Below, in pieces: positions 1 through 11,231 of a DNA stretch of 64,000 bases (positions within the stretch are counted from its first letter, which is position 1; each line of letters begins with the position of its first letter). Made by a program: the position numbers and the translations under genes. Below the pieces are notes generated by a model. The model saw only the letters and a program-made list of their open reading frames with translations. It searched no databases and was not told the origin of the DNA. Source of the stretch: Corylus avellana (lineage: Eukaryota > Streptophyta > Magnoliopsida > Fagales > Betulaceae); contig NC_081542.1 of the NCBI RefSeq assembly GCF_901000735.1, positions 23,017,093 to 23,081,092 on the forward strand. The letters run 5' to 3'.

Positions 1-898
1 AAAGCTGCTATTTTTGTTTATGGGTAGATCGGTACTCATTGCATATAAATTGTGGTGGAAGTACAACCACTATTGGAAACATAGAGTACGAAGGGAATCG
101 AAGTCCAGCAGGTCTAGCAAACTTTGTTCCTAACACCGAAATTTGGGGATTCAGTAGCAACGGAAATGTTTAGGTTGAACCTCAAATCAATACATAGCGA
201 ATAATGTGTCAATACTAAGAATGACTAACTCTGGATTATTCACGAGTCTACGGCTATCTCCTCTTTCTCTAACGTATTATGCACGTTGCTTGGCAAATGG
301 AAATTATAACGTGAAACTATACTTTGCAAAGATAGTATTAAGAGACAACAAGTCTTTTTATAGTCTTGGAAGACGGATATTTGATATTTATATCCAGGTA
401 TGAAGTCATATTTGTTTTGCTTTATACATAGAGCACAATTTTATTGATTTAATTTGTTACAGGAAAAATTGATGTGGAAGGATTTTGATATTCAACATGA
501 AGGTGTTGATACAACAGTTGTTAGGGAATTTAAAGCAATTGTGAGGAATAAAGTCTTACAAATCCACTTTCATTGGACTGCGAAAGGGACAACAGCTGTG
601 CCAAAGAGAGGAACTTATGGTCCTCTCATCTCAGCTATCTCTGTTAAATCTGGTAACATTTCATGGAGTATGAGAATCTTTTTACCATTCAACTTCTTCC
701 ATACTTTTTAGAATGAGGAACAATAAAAGCATAGCACAATATAGTTGAGGTAGAACCCATGATTATTTGCCGTAAAAAGTATTACCCAAAACAAGATTAA
801 ACTGCAACTAGATGGAAGAACTCAAAACTTTTATAATCTTCTTTATACTCTTACTTTGATATTCGTGTGTTTGATCCATTCATTCATATCTTGTTTTA

Positions 899-998
899 NN
901 NNNNNNNNNNNNNNNNNNNNNNNNNNNNNNNNNNNNNNNNNNNNNNNNNNNNNNNNNNNNNNNNNNNNNNNNNNNNNNNNNNNNNNNNNNNNNNNNNN
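899..998. other. Assembly gap, 100 N
   Basis: Exactly 100 N inside the malectin/TM intron of kinase copy A, followed by a (TA)n run. The round length suggests a gap of unknown true size. It hides the left part of a MULE-like insertion. Confidence 0.98.
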
Positions 999-1032
<34 letters not shown>

Positions 1033-1036
<4 letters not shown>

Positions 1037-1188
1037 AAAAAATTAGGGGCAATATGGGAAATTTGGAATGACATTGGTCGAATTGAAAGAAATTTGCAAG
1101 TTTGGGGGAGTGCATTGCAAAAAGTGAAATATTGGTGGTCGAATTGAAAATTGCCCCAAACTTTGGGGGGCTAAAGTGTAAGTTTCCC
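1033..1188. mobile_element. MULE-like element, right terminal repeat only
   Basis: The block ends in a run containing CCCCAAACTTTGGGGGGC and AAGTGTAAGTTTCCC. It is related in sequence to the right end of the aquaporin-carrying MULE split between 11160-11231 and 36198-36254. The host intron resumes at 1189 with sequence that matches copy B near 54590, where no such element is present. The left end lies in the preceding gap, so the target duplication cannot be read. Assignment to Mutator-like rests on similarity to the family members here that do show 9-bp duplications. Confidence 0.6.
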
Positions 1189-1823
1189 TTTGGTCCACGT
1201 ATGTCTATCTGTATGGTACTGCTGGTATTCCAGGATGCAACTTTACAATCAGTTTCCTTTACTAATTTTTCTCTTCTGCAGATTTCAATCCCCCTAACTA
1301 CAAAATATTCATTGTTGCTGGAGCTGTGGTATCAACGCTTTTGCTCATTTTTATGATTTTAGGCATTTGAATGTGGATCAAAAAACGAGGCACGATATCA
1401 AGGGAAAGAGGTAATCAACAGGAACTCATTTTGATGTAATTTTTTTTTATCTTCTCCAACTATTCACCAAGTTGAAACAATGTATAGCAATTTCCCAAGG
1501 GCTTTATATACTATTGCAGTTTGCATGTTATATTACTTCGGATTTTAACCTTGATGAAAAATCAACAATCCAAAGTACACCATGAAAGCAATTATACTCT
1601 ATTGCTGGATGGCAGAGCATAAGAATCTGTCTTCATGATAGCGTTTTTGGGCTTTTTGGGTACTGCTATTGGAGTCAATTTGAATCATAATTATAAATGA
1701 TATGACCAAATCTTACAGAAATATGAGATCACTATGTTTTCATTAAGTCTAAATGAAGCCAGATTTACAAGAAAGATGGATGACTTGAGGTCACTGAGTT
1801 GAGTATTTATGCCTAAGAAGGAC

Positions 1824-1825
<2 letters not shown>

Positions 1826-1867
<42 letters not shown>
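1826..1867. repeat. (TA)n microsatellite
   Basis: About 20 TA units in the intron before the first kinase exon of copy A. Similar TA tracts occur at 1001-1032, 7369-7395, 40125-40154, 49530-49556 and 53219-53244. Confidence 0.95.
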
Positions 1868-1870
<3 letters not shown>

Positions 1871-3086
1871 AAAAAAAAAATGTGAGAGATAAAAGATTAT
1901 GGATTTTAATTAACTATCTTTTTAAAATGTCATCTAAAAGATCTCACCAAAATTGTTGAAAAGAACAAAAAGGCAAATCTCTTTTAAATTTTGTTTTTGA
2001 TTCCCATTACACCTATAATTGGGAAACAAAGAGAAACCCTAAATCTTGTAAAAACTTGGGTTTATGTGGCTGACCAACTGCGGTATGGTACTTTCTCATT
2101 GCGTTTGTTTGGTTACATTCTATCTAGCATCTTCTAAGTAGCCAATAGACACAACAATACTGGTGAAAAAAATTAATCATACCATTTATAAGATGCAATG
2201 TGACATCTACTTCGATGCTGCAAGAAGATGCAATGTGACATCCTAGCCTCACCTTTTCATTCCTTTTGACAGAGCTGAGAGGATTAGATCTGCAAACTGG
2301 TTTTTTCACCTATACGCAAATCAAAGCAACCATTAACAACTTCGATGCTGCAAATAAGATTGGAGAATGTGGTTTTGGATCTGTATACAAGGTATCCCAT
2401 AACATCATCTTTCTTCAATTTTGGGATATCTATTTTCATTTTCTTACTTCTCTATTATACCAAGAGGTGTCTAATTCAATAAGGAATCCATATCTGAAGA
2501 TGTATATTTTCCTATTTCTGATGCAGGGTGTACTGTTAGATGATACTATAATTACAGTTAAGAAACTTTCTTCAAAATCAAATCAAGGAAATCGTGAATT
2601 TGTGAATGAAATAGGAATGATATTTGCTTTACAACACCCAAATGTTGTTAGATTGTATGGATGTTGTGTTGAAGGAAATCAACTATTCTTGGTTTATGAA
2701 TACATAGAAAACAATAGCCTGGCACGTGCTTTGTTTGGTAAGCCTGAGGTTTTCACTTTAGTATTTTATTACGAACTTTATACTAAGAATGGCATATATT
2801 AAGAACTAAGTTGATGAGTTTTGCATTGACAATCTACAAAATATGTAGGTCCAGAGGAATACCACTTAAACTTGGATTGGCCTTCAAGGCATAAAATATG
2901 TGTTGACATAGCAAGAGGATTGGCTCTCTTGCATGTGGAATCAGCACTAAGAATTGTTCATAGAGACCTCAAAACTATGAATGTGCTATTGGATAGGGAT
3001 CTTAACCCAAAGACTTCTGACTTTGGTTTGGCCACACTTGATGAAGAGGAAAACACCCACATCAGCACACGAGTCGCTAGAACAAT

Positions 3087-3633
3087 GTGAGCTACCTTTT
3101 TTCCCTCTTTTCTTCAATATAGAGTCTTTTGTGATTCAATTCTTTTATTTCATTTGTCTCCCAAGTTATTGACCAAGAGAGAAAATGGAACAAATTAATA
3201 TTGATTGGTCTCTATGACTCTATGAGATGCTGCCATGAAAGTAAAACTGAACATGGAAGCACTCAAAGTCTATGCATATCGGAAAGGTTTGCATATGGAA
3301 TATGATATAGATATCCTGGATTAAGTGTTTGGTAGGATTTTTATATGTCAGCTGTTTGCATTTGCAATACAGCCATGCTTACAGAGAAACTCATAGTTAC
3401 ATCAATTATCAACCAGTTTTCAAGCGTTGAAAACGTCTAAACATGAAACGTACTATTAATTTGATGTAGTTATTGTATGCCCCAATACTTGATGCATCAG
3501 AGAATCAGCTCAATTTAATTTCCTGGTAAAATAAAATTGCAAGGTGCAAAAAAGCCACACAATAAAAAGGCGAAAAATATGTTTATTTAACCTCTAAAAT
3601 AAATTCTACCCCTAAACAATGACTCCCTTAAAA
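3087..3633. other. Residual intron and unassigned DNA after copy A
   Basis: Begins with the splice donor GTGAGC after the activation-loop exon. No further kinase exon (the APE region or C-lobe) was found. It is AT-rich with no recognisable coding sequence and runs to the CACTA terminus. Confidence 0.6.
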
Positions 3634-4477
3634 CACTACAAAAAATAATGGGTTTTGTGACGTGGCAACTGTTCATTAGTTTGTTGCCACGTCACAAAAT
3701 TATAACGTGTTAAAACAAGACACATTACCATAATTATTGGTAACGTGTTAATTTTACCACGTCACCATATGGTGACGTGGCAAAAAAGCCACGTTACCAT
3801 AAGATGACGTGCTAACTAGACACGTCATCTTATGGTAACGTGTTATTTAACACGTTACCATTTTGGCAACGTGTTAACACACCACGTTACCATATGGTAA
3901 CGTGTAAAAATGCCACGTCACCATATGGTCACATTGCATGTTAACACATTATAAATTACTTAAAATTTGTAATAAATTAAGAAATAAGATTTTTCAGACA
4001 TTTGATAATGTAAAATTTTTTCAGGCACTCTTTGCATTATTTGCTAGATGAGAAGTGTATTTTTTATACAAGTGTACTCTTGTGTAAAAATAATTTTGTT
4101 GACATTAATTAATATTGGGGCATTAGTTCATTCTATTAATGTCAACAAAATTATTTTTATACAAGAATTCATTTTATTATTAATAACTTTGAGGAAAATA
4201 ATATTGGGGCTTAGGACTTTGTGGCAGGCAGATCATTATTTAGATTGCCTTTAGAAAAGAACATGCATTAGTGCTTGTGTTTTATAACACTAAAGGCATC
4301 ACTACTTCTTATGTGTGAAGCATATATATGCTAGACGCTATCAGCTCTATAACACTAACACCATGCTTTATTTCATAGTCAGGATATGCATTAACTGATA
4401 GGATTAATCCTATCAACTAATTAACCAAATTAAGGGAACTAGCTGATGCAAGACCTGAACATGCATGGTGGAAATAT
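3634..4477. mobile_element. CACTA (En/Spm) transposon end with subterminal repeats
   Basis: Starts with CACTACAAAAAATAATGGG, the classic CACTA terminus. From about 3658 to 3945 there are many short direct and inverted copies of GGTAACGTG/CACGTTACC and GTGACGTGG/CCACGTCAC. This arrangement is typical of the subterminal transposase-binding region of CACTA elements. No opposite TTTTTTGTAGTG end was found before the gap at 4478, so the element is truncated or runs into the gap. No transposase coding sequence is visible. The stretch 3950-4477 shows no coding signal and may be the element's interior. Confidence 0.75.
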
Positions 4478-4577
4478 NNNNNNNNNNNNNNNNNNNNNNN
4501 NNNNNNNNNNNNNNNNNNNNNNNNNNNNNNNNNNNNNNNNNNNNNNNNNNNNNNNNNNNNNNNNNNNNNNNNNNNNN
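4478..4577. other. Assembly gap, 100 N
   Basis: Exactly 100 N, bounded on the right by the inside of a hAT element whose other half lies after the gap at 13356. Confidence 0.98.
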
Positions 4578-4762
4578 AAAGCTCTCGGTTAAATCGGTTA
4601 ACCGGTTTAACCGGACCGTTTAACCGTGTACCGTTTTAACCGAAATTATCGGTTAAAATTCTTATTGGTTCGGTATCGGTTAATAAACCGTTTAACCGAA
4701 AATTATCGGTTAATAACCGATAAGGTCCTTAACCGGACCGTTTTGACCGATACCCAGGCCTA
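4578..4762 (-). mobile_element. hAT-like element, right half (other half at 13456-14319)
   Basis: Dense GGTTAA/TTAACC and ACCG/CGGT subterminal repeats end in TACCCAGGCCTA, followed by GTTGGTAC at 4763-4770. Reverse-complemented, the terminus starts TAGGCCTGGGTATC, comparable to TAGGGGTGGGCAAA at the other half. The first ~95 bases are the reverse complement of 13456-13550 with one mismatch seen by eye. The GTTGGTAC flank recurs outside the other half, as an 8-bp hAT target duplication should. No transposase is visible, so it is non-autonomous. Confidence 0.82.
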
Positions 4763-4770
4763 GTTGGTAC

Positions 4771-5599
4771 GAAAGAACATCCCCTGAATTTTTTCAACTT
4801 TCGTTTTTAAATTTTAAATTTTTTTTTTTTCAAATTTTTAAGATAGTTTTGTTTAATTGAAAATTTGATTGAGATAATTTCGTCATTTTGCTAGCATTTG
4901 GGGTATATTGTTATTATTTTGGTAGTTTGAGAGTAAATTGTCGTAATTGATAATTTGTGGATAGATTGTCATTGAAGTGATAATTTAAGAGAGTTAAGAG
5001 GATTTTACCATAAATATTATATAATCACAACCGATATGGATAAATAAATATCATTAATTCAAGTAGGTTGATTAAATTCATTTAAAAAATTAATAAACAT
5101 CTTTCAAACAAAACAAATATAGCACTTTTTGTTTTGTTTTTTTTTTCTTGTAACAATGCAAACTATTTTTAAGATTTGAACATTCCAGTCATACCGGACT
5201 TTGAACGCATGTCTAATAATTCTTGTTTTCACAAACAAACAATCCTCCATTGACTTTACTTGGACTATTATTTTGTCGTGCTTAAGAGACTAAAACGACC
5301 TCGATTTAACAATTACACTATTAGGGAAACAATTAAACAAAGTCCATGGGTACCCATTGAAGATACATGATTGGCAATTTTTTCCATCACTATTACCTTC
5401 TCATGCTATCACCGGTCCATTACCATGTTTCATGTTTGGGATAGTGACAAAACCTTCACGTTTCTTACAAGTTAAATTGCCGAAGATCGATGTTCTAAAA
5501 AAGTGACGTGCTAATAATAATATATCATTCTCACATTTTTTTAAATAGTATTCATAAAAATAAATAAATAAATAAAATAAAATAAAATAAAAAGTTATT
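4771..5599. other. Unassigned AT-rich intergenic DNA
   Basis: Homopolymer-rich sequence with no supported gene, RNA or element boundary. Confidence 0.5.
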
Positions 5600-5607
5600 C
5601 TCATGAA

Positions 5608-6310
5608 CAGTGGCGGAGCCAAACAATTCTTATTGAGGGTGCCGTTAAAATTTTTTTGGCATTCTAAAAAATTTTTCCTTCCTAAAAATTTGATAATTCA
5701 CACAATATATGCATTACAAAAAAATATCTATAAAAGTTCATAAATATGTGCTCAAATTGATATATTAGAAATGTAACATGTCGGCACTATATCAAAAAGA
5801 CATAAATACAAAAAAAAAAAAAAAAGTCTAGAACTGCACTTTACGGTCTCTTAGAAGTACAAAATCATCAAATATCGAATCTAAATCGAAACTCTCAACA
5901 ATTTTCCTTTCAATATAGAGAACTAAACTTTTTGCAAGAAGATCATCATCTATTTTGTTGCGAAGTCATGAAATTGATAAAATAAATCTCCACCATACAA
6001 CCTCAAGAAACTGATAAAATAAATCAAAAAATCCAAAATTAAAATTAGGTAAAAGAAATATACTAAAACAAAAATATAACACAAAAGCGACTGAGAGTCA
6101 GAGAAAATGAGTTAGTTTGAGCACAAAGCCCGACTCTTCTGAGATAGAAAGAACGAAACAAAGAGAGCATCTAAGCGTCTTAGACTTTGGGCAATTGCGG
6201 GTGCCGTGTCTTAGGTACTGGGTAGGTAAAAAAAAAAAAATTTTCCCACCAAAAAACAAAAAAATTAAAAGTTCACGGGACCCTCAATGCATCAAGTGGC
6301 TCCGCCACTG
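5608..6310. mobile_element. Non-autonomous hAT element, 703 bp
   Basis: Termini are CAGTGGCGGAGCCA and its exact inverse TGGCTCCGCCACTG. Both sides carry the 8-bp direct repeat CTCATGAA (5600-5607 and 6311-6318). Terminal CAG(T/G)GGCGGAGCCA with an 8-bp duplication is characteristic of plant hAT elements. The interior is AT-rich with no transposase-like reading frame. Confidence 0.92.
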
Positions 6311-6329
6311 CTCATGAACAGAAATCAGT

Positions 6330-7090
6330 TTTTTTTTAAAAAAAACTGCCCCCACAATTATAAGGGTATATCATATATGTATTTCCGCACTGATTTGATG
6401 GTTCTAAATAGACCCTAAACACGTCAGCCATAGTTCATAAGTGAGTTGAGAAATCCACACAAGTCTATCCCTTGTTTGGTGAGAAGCTAATGTAACGAAT
6501 ATTTGATCTGGAAATTGTTGATGTGATATAAAGTAAATTGAAATTTTGAAGAAATGATTTTTTTTTTTTATTTTTTTTTCTTTTATGTTTCGTTTTTGAA
6601 TTTATTTGTCTTCTTTTTAGATTTTATTTCACTAGCTATTTATGGGGTGAAAGTTTGGTCATTCTCTAAAGTTTTGTTTGTAGGAATCTTTAAGAGTAAC
6701 GGTATTGAGTTTCCCGTCTATCTTTTGTTGTCCTTTGGTTCTTTTTAAAGAGTAAATCATGGACGGATGTAGATGAGTTTTTCAGGCATATAGTATAGTT
6801 GTCACTATAGTAGAGACTGATTGCATTTGGAAATACACTTGTAGCGAAAATGAAAAGGCCCATAAATCAATGATCGGTAGCGGCTAAAGACGTGATTCAC
6901 CGGGATTTCTAGCATACCTGAAATGGATTGGGATAATGATATTCAAAGATAGTCTCGTAATAGCTCGAGAAGCTATTATGTGTGTCATAGATAGTGTTTG
7001 GATTGTGAAAATTCTAAATTATATCTTTAGCATTGTATTAGGGGAGTAATTTGCCTCATTTGATTGTTATATCAATGAAGAGATATCGTT
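6330..7090. repeat. Uninterrupted copy of a duplicated block (empty site)
   Basis: Bases 6330-6560 match 10140-10385 and bases 6575-7080 match 36255-36765, all in the same orientation. Here the two halves are adjacent; in the other copy they are separated by a MULE with a nested copia. The 3' side ends in ATCAATGAAGAGATATCGTTC and an A-run, which resembles a retroposed or LINE-type 3' end. No coding sequence was recognised. Confidence 0.75.
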
Positions 7091-7849
7091 CAAAAAAAAA
7101 ATTGAATTTTTTATGTGGAAATGTAAAAAAATTTTGTTTTATAGTGACTTTTTTTTTTTTTTTCAAGTGCAATAAAAGATACTAAAAATAATTATTTTGA
7201 TATAAAAAGAAAAGTAAAAAAGTTGGAGAGTTTGAATTTTTTTTAAAAAATTGTAACTTATGCAAGTTGAATGCCAAATAAGGCCATAGTATGGAACTTG
7301 GGCCTCAATTATCTGTTTTTTTTTTTTTTTTTTTTTTTTTCTACTTTATTCCCACGTTGTGCAGAAGAATATATATATATATATATATATATATAATGAA
7401 GAATTCTGTACTTACAATTAACCACAAGATTGTGGGTTTGGTAAAGCTTTTCTAGGTGCTTTTTTTAATAAAAATAAAACGTGATTGGTGGGATATAAAG
7501 TAAGAAAAAAGTTTATTATTTTTTATATGAGAAAGTAAAAAGTTATTAATGTAATATAAAAGTGAAAAAGTTATAATGTTTTGAAGTTGACTTTTTTAAA
7601 GAAAAGTGAGGGGAGAGAGGAAATAGTTTGCCAAACAAGCCTTGAACTATGAAGAAAATAATTTTTATAAGGTCTTGACGCAAAGCAAGACCTCTTTGCC
7701 CCTCTAATGAGAACTTGACAAATTAGTTTGAAACAACCTAAGACAAATAACTACTTATGTAAGGCAACCACAAATAACTACTTATTTATTTTAATTTTCT
7801 GACCACAATTAACATGCTTGTCTACTTGATCTAAAAACATTTCATCATT
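7091..7849. other. Unassigned AT-rich DNA with poly(T) and (AT)n tracts
   Basis: Contains a T-run near 7317-7340 and an (AT)n tract near 7369-7395. No gene or element could be supported. Confidence 0.5.
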
Positions 7850-8512
7850 AGAGGAGGGAGTCTTCCCCTCCCCCTCTACTCCCCGCTCCTATCTTCCCTC
7901 TCCCTTTTTGGTTTTTTCCTTGTTTTTTGTTTCTTGTTGTTTTTAGGTGTTCTTTAACCAGACCAGCAACTTCAGCATCTTCCAACGTGCTATGGGGGTT
8001 CATCTCCTCCTTGAGATCGGTGGGGTTCTAGATCTAGGTCTGCAAACTTAGATTTATTCTCCTCAACCGGTTTTCGTTTCGCCACGCACCAACGCCGGCC
8101 GCTGCTGCTTACTGGTTGTTTGTTTGTGTTTTTGTTTTTGAATAAGAGTTTTCTTCATTCTAGATCTACACTCATGAGCGATTTATGGGGTGATGAGGAT
8201 TATATTGGTGTCAGGGATTTTTTCTCACGGCTGAAAAATAAAAGTTAGGAAATATAGCTACCTATGTCTTTGATCTAGTTTGTCCAAGAGTAGATCTGTG
8301 CATTAACCGCAGTTGTACATAGTTTAGCATAAAAGTTGAGGTTATAAATAATACGTAATTGTAAGATATATATGTATTGTATCTATGATGTTGTAACCTC
8401 ATAACTTTGCGCTATGATTTTTCAGAGCTTATGCTCTATGATGTAAAAGCTTTATAGATCTTATTATCAATGAAATTACAAAGATTCTCATTTCCAAAAA
8501 AAAAAAAAAAAA
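7850..8512 (+). mobile_element. Candidate non-LTR retroposon, 5' leader-like and 3' poly(A) parts
   Basis: A pyrimidine-rich leader (7860-7920) is followed by TATCAATGAAATTACAAAG and a 16-base A tract ending at about 8512. This looks like a 3' end of a plant LINE or retroposed transcript with the coding middle deleted. There is no ORF2-like sequence and no clear target duplication, so a processed RNA of another kind is possible. Confidence 0.35.
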
Positions 8513-9096
8513 TGAACTCAAGCCAAGAAATGAGCCAACACATTAACGGAGGAGTAATGTTACTCTTCGTGTACATTATCACATTTATTTTATATTGGTT
8601 GACATAAAGTATTTTAAGAGACTTTTTATTTTATTTTTAATTTGCTAACATGAAAAGCCATTTAAAATACAACACGTCAACTGGTGTGAAATAAATCTAA
8701 AAAATAACATCACTCTTAAAAGAAAGAGAAATGCTACGATTCCTCCTAGCATTACTTCATCCTATGTGGATATTTTTTTCTAAAAACAAATGAAAAAAAA
8801 TTACCCCATTGGTTGCTCATATTTTTTTTAGAAAACAATATCAACCTAGGATGAGAAGAATATCAGTTTGAAGGAAATTTTCTTCAACCTGCTCTAATAC
8901 GTGCCAAGAGTCATCTCGTACATGTTTTTCTTAATATTTTTAATAGTCATTTATTGTCATTCTACTAACCTAAAAACTCGAACATTGATTTTTAGAAATT
9001 CAAACATGTTGAATGACATTCGTCACTTATTAGAGTAAGTTGAAGAAAATTTTTTCCAAACTAATTTGAAAGAAATTTGTGTCCACCCCAAAATTA
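8513..9096. other. Unassigned AT-rich intergenic DNA
   Basis: No reading frame, RNA gene or element terminus could be supported here. Confidence 0.5.
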
Positions 9097-10098
9097 GGAA
9101 TTGAGGTTTCTACAATTTCAAGGATTTGAATATCCAAATATCGAGGTTGTTCATCACAAAAGAACAACTTTTTTTAAAAAGAGTACAAACGAACAATTTG
9201 ATTTGAAGGTAATTAGTTTTCAAACATCTACATGAAAATTTGAAAATTTTTTTTAGTAGAAAAGACCACGCCACATAACCCTTAGAAAATAGAAGTTGAT
9301 AGGGGCTAGGTAGAGCAGGATGACTTACATGCTATTATTTTAATAACAGCATATATGCTGTAGTTTAAGCAACAGTCAAGATTAAATCTTTTAAAAATCT
9401 CTCTTCATTTTCTTTCTCCTATTAAAAGCTTTTAAAAATAAAGCAACTATGAAATTCAATCTTGGTCGTTGCTTAAACTACAGCATACTGTTATTTTAAT
9501 AACAACATGTAAGCGAAATCCAGTAGAACATTACTTGACCTAAATAGTTGGGGTAACACCAAACTAATAAATAAGGAAAAACTTCATGAAAATTATTGAA
9601 CCTTTACTCGTTTTGACACTATCCTCAAAGTTTAAAAACTCTCAATTAAGAATATCGAACTTTTAATTACCCCATTCTGTTAGGATTTTCCTTCAATTTT
9701 TGTCAATTCAAAATACTCATTTTTTTTTTTTTATAAAAAAAATTATAAAAGATGTTGCAAAAATATTGCAAGATATTTTTTTATAAAAAAAAAATAAACA
9801 CCTCAATCTTTATATTTTCTATTTTATTTTTTTATAATAAAAAGCATGAATATTTAAAAAAAAAAAAAAAAAAAAAATTGACAATTTTTTTTTTTTTTTA
9901 AATCTAATAAAATTGAATAATTGACAGAACTTGTTCAATTTCGTAATTAAGATCGTGAAAGTTAAGTTTTTCCAATAAATAACAACAACCTCATAAAACA
10001 CAACGGCCTTGAAAGCATCAATTTGTAGGAATTCTCGAGTTAATAAAAGCTATCACCATACGGTTCTAAATTTCTAATGGTTTTGGATAAGTCTGAAA
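9097..10098. repeat. Left ~1-kb arm of a duplicated segment
   Basis: From GGAATTGAGGTTTC to GTCTGAAA this segment matches the reverse complement of 20376-21494. Shared landmarks are the foldback MITE, the block CCTTGAAAGCATCAATT(T/C)GTAGGAATTCTCGAG, and matching poly(A/T) tracts. The right arm additionally contains a SINE. No protein-coding content was recognised. Confidence 0.85.
9322..9514. mobile_element. Foldback MITE, ~193 bp (left arm copy)
   Basis: Long imperfect terminal inverted repeats: GACTTACATGCTATTATTTT at one end and AATAACAACATGTAAGC at the other, each followed inwards by GCTGTAGTTTAAGCAAC or its inverse. The matching element lies at 21055-21252. Superfamily not determined. 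Confidence 0.75.
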
Positions 10099-10139
10099 AA
10101 TTCAAATCCATTGATTTTCCTTTTTTTTTTTCCTTTTTC

Positions 10140-10385
10140 TTTTTTTTTTTTTTAAAAAAAAAAACTGCCCCACAATTATAAGGATATATGTATTTCCACA
10201 CTGACTTTGACGATTCTATATAGACCCTAAACACGTCGGCGGTCGGCCATAGGCTATAAGTGAATTGAGAAGTCCACACAAGTCTATCCCTTGTTTGATG
10301 GCAAACTAATGTAATGAATTTTTATTTAGAAATCATTGGTGTGATATAAATTAAATAAAAATTTTGAAGAAATAATTTTTTATAT
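10140..10385. repeat. Second copy of the 6330-6560 block
   Basis: Shares CTGCCCCACAATTATAAGG, TAGACCCTAAACACGTC and CACACAAGTCTATCCCTTG with 6340-6480. The next part of that block (6575 onward) is not here but at 36255. Confidence 0.8.
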
Positions 10386-10386
10386 T

Positions 10387-11231
10387 GGAAAGATTTTTAA
10401 TTCAGCCTTCAATATTTTAATTTTAACAATGCACCCTCTAAATTTTTAAATTTTTGACTGACAGAACAGAGTCACGTGATCACTCTTGCCTCTTGGCCTT
10501 TTTTTTCCCCAAAATGCCCCCACCCACATCTTACCCACAACAAACAGCATCTGGTGCTTTTCCTTTGCCTAGTCCGTTGTCAGCCAGTCAATCCGCCACG
10601 TGGTCAGTGGATTCGGGGAAAGCGAAAGCGAGATGAAGAGAGATTCGTCGTCAAACAAAGAGGAAGATTGCCAGAACCACCTTGCACGTGCCGTTTTGAT
10701 TGAAGATGCCACCCACCCTGACTCCATGAGAGCCACCTTGTCGAAATTCATCACCACTTTCATCTTTGTGTTTGCAGGGGAAGGCTCTTTACTAGCTCTG
10801 GGTAATTATCTTCAGTTGTTTACATAGAAGCTAACTTGGGTTGTGAACGGCATTGGTAAGTTCCCTCTTGGCTTGATCTGCCAGATTTGAAAGCTCAGTT
10901 GTTTGGGATGGGGGGCCTGATCTGCCGGATCTTCAGTTGTTTACATGGAAGCTCACTCTTGGCCTTGTTTCTCAGAGCTCCCGGTGTGAGAGAAAGAGAG
11001 AGAGATAGACGAAGAGAACTTACCGGTGGCGTAGCAACGGCAGATTCGATGTGCATGAGCGTGAGAGATGAGTTTGGGATGGGGGGCATTTTTGGTAAAA
11101 AAAAGGCCAACAGTGATCACATGCGAGTCATGTGATCACTGTTTCGCCAGTCAAAACAGCTTTAACTGACGGATTGGTCGAATTGTAAAAATTTGAAAGT
11201 TTGGGAGGTGCATTGCAAAAATTAGAACATT
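10387..11231. mobile_element. Pack-MULE, left portion (right end at 36198-36254)
   Basis: Left arm from about 10387 and right arm 11090-11231 are diverged inverted repeats. Both hold GTGATCAC with flanking TTGGCC, the CAGTCAAA/GACTGACAG block, and the GCAATGCACC/GGTGCATTGC block. They resemble the termini of the 24740-25781 MULE. The right arm stops at ACATT (11231), where copia sequence begins, and the rest of the terminus (CATTAGAGGTCG to TAATTTTCTC) appears at 36198-36254. A tonoplast-aquaporin fragment lies inside, so it is Pack-MULE-like. Confidence 0.7.
10690..10801 (+). pseudogene. Captured TIP aquaporin N-terminal fragment
   Basis: Translates to a stretch with [13 protein letters not shown], then [19 protein letters not shown]. 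This is the start of a tonoplast intrinsic protein: the N-terminal tail, then transmembrane helix 1 with FVFAGEGS. In the family these form tetrameric water or small-solute channels in the vacuolar membrane. Only about 35 residues are present, with neither NPA motif. It ends at a GTAATT that looks like an old splice donor, suggesting capture of exon 1 genomic DNA. It resembles TIP3 (alpha-TIP) most by its GEGS run, which is an inference. It lies inside a MULE, so it is cargo and not a functional channel. Confidence 0.72.

Larger units (their letters stand above)
28..3086 (+). pseudogene. LRR-VIII-2 receptor-like kinase, decayed 3' half (copy A)
   Basis: Seven exons are visible by comparison with the intact copy at 53701-63859: 28-397 and 463-652 (malectin-like), 1282-1410 (juxtamembrane and TM), 2273-2391, 2527-2737 and 2849-3086 (kinase). 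The seventh-type exons for the kinase C-lobe are absent. The first exon has lost about 7 nt near 170-210, which shifts the frame and gives TAG stops. The TM exon has a TGA where copy B has Thr-Leu-Trp-Trp. The glycine loop reads GECGFGSVYK instead of GEGGFGSVYK, and RVAGTM is RVARTM. The Lys of [11 protein letters not shown] and DFGLA remain. No C-lobe exon follows before the gap at 4478; a CACTA end begins at 3634. The LRR part would lie left of the window. In the family these are plasma-membrane receptor kinases. This copy cannot make a full receptor; whether it is transcribed is unknown. Confidence 0.88.

Noticed and set aside
3634..3945. A CRISPR-like array because of regularly recurring short repeats
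   Set aside because: The repeats are palindromic, irregularly spaced, in a plant nuclear context and directly behind a CACTA terminus.
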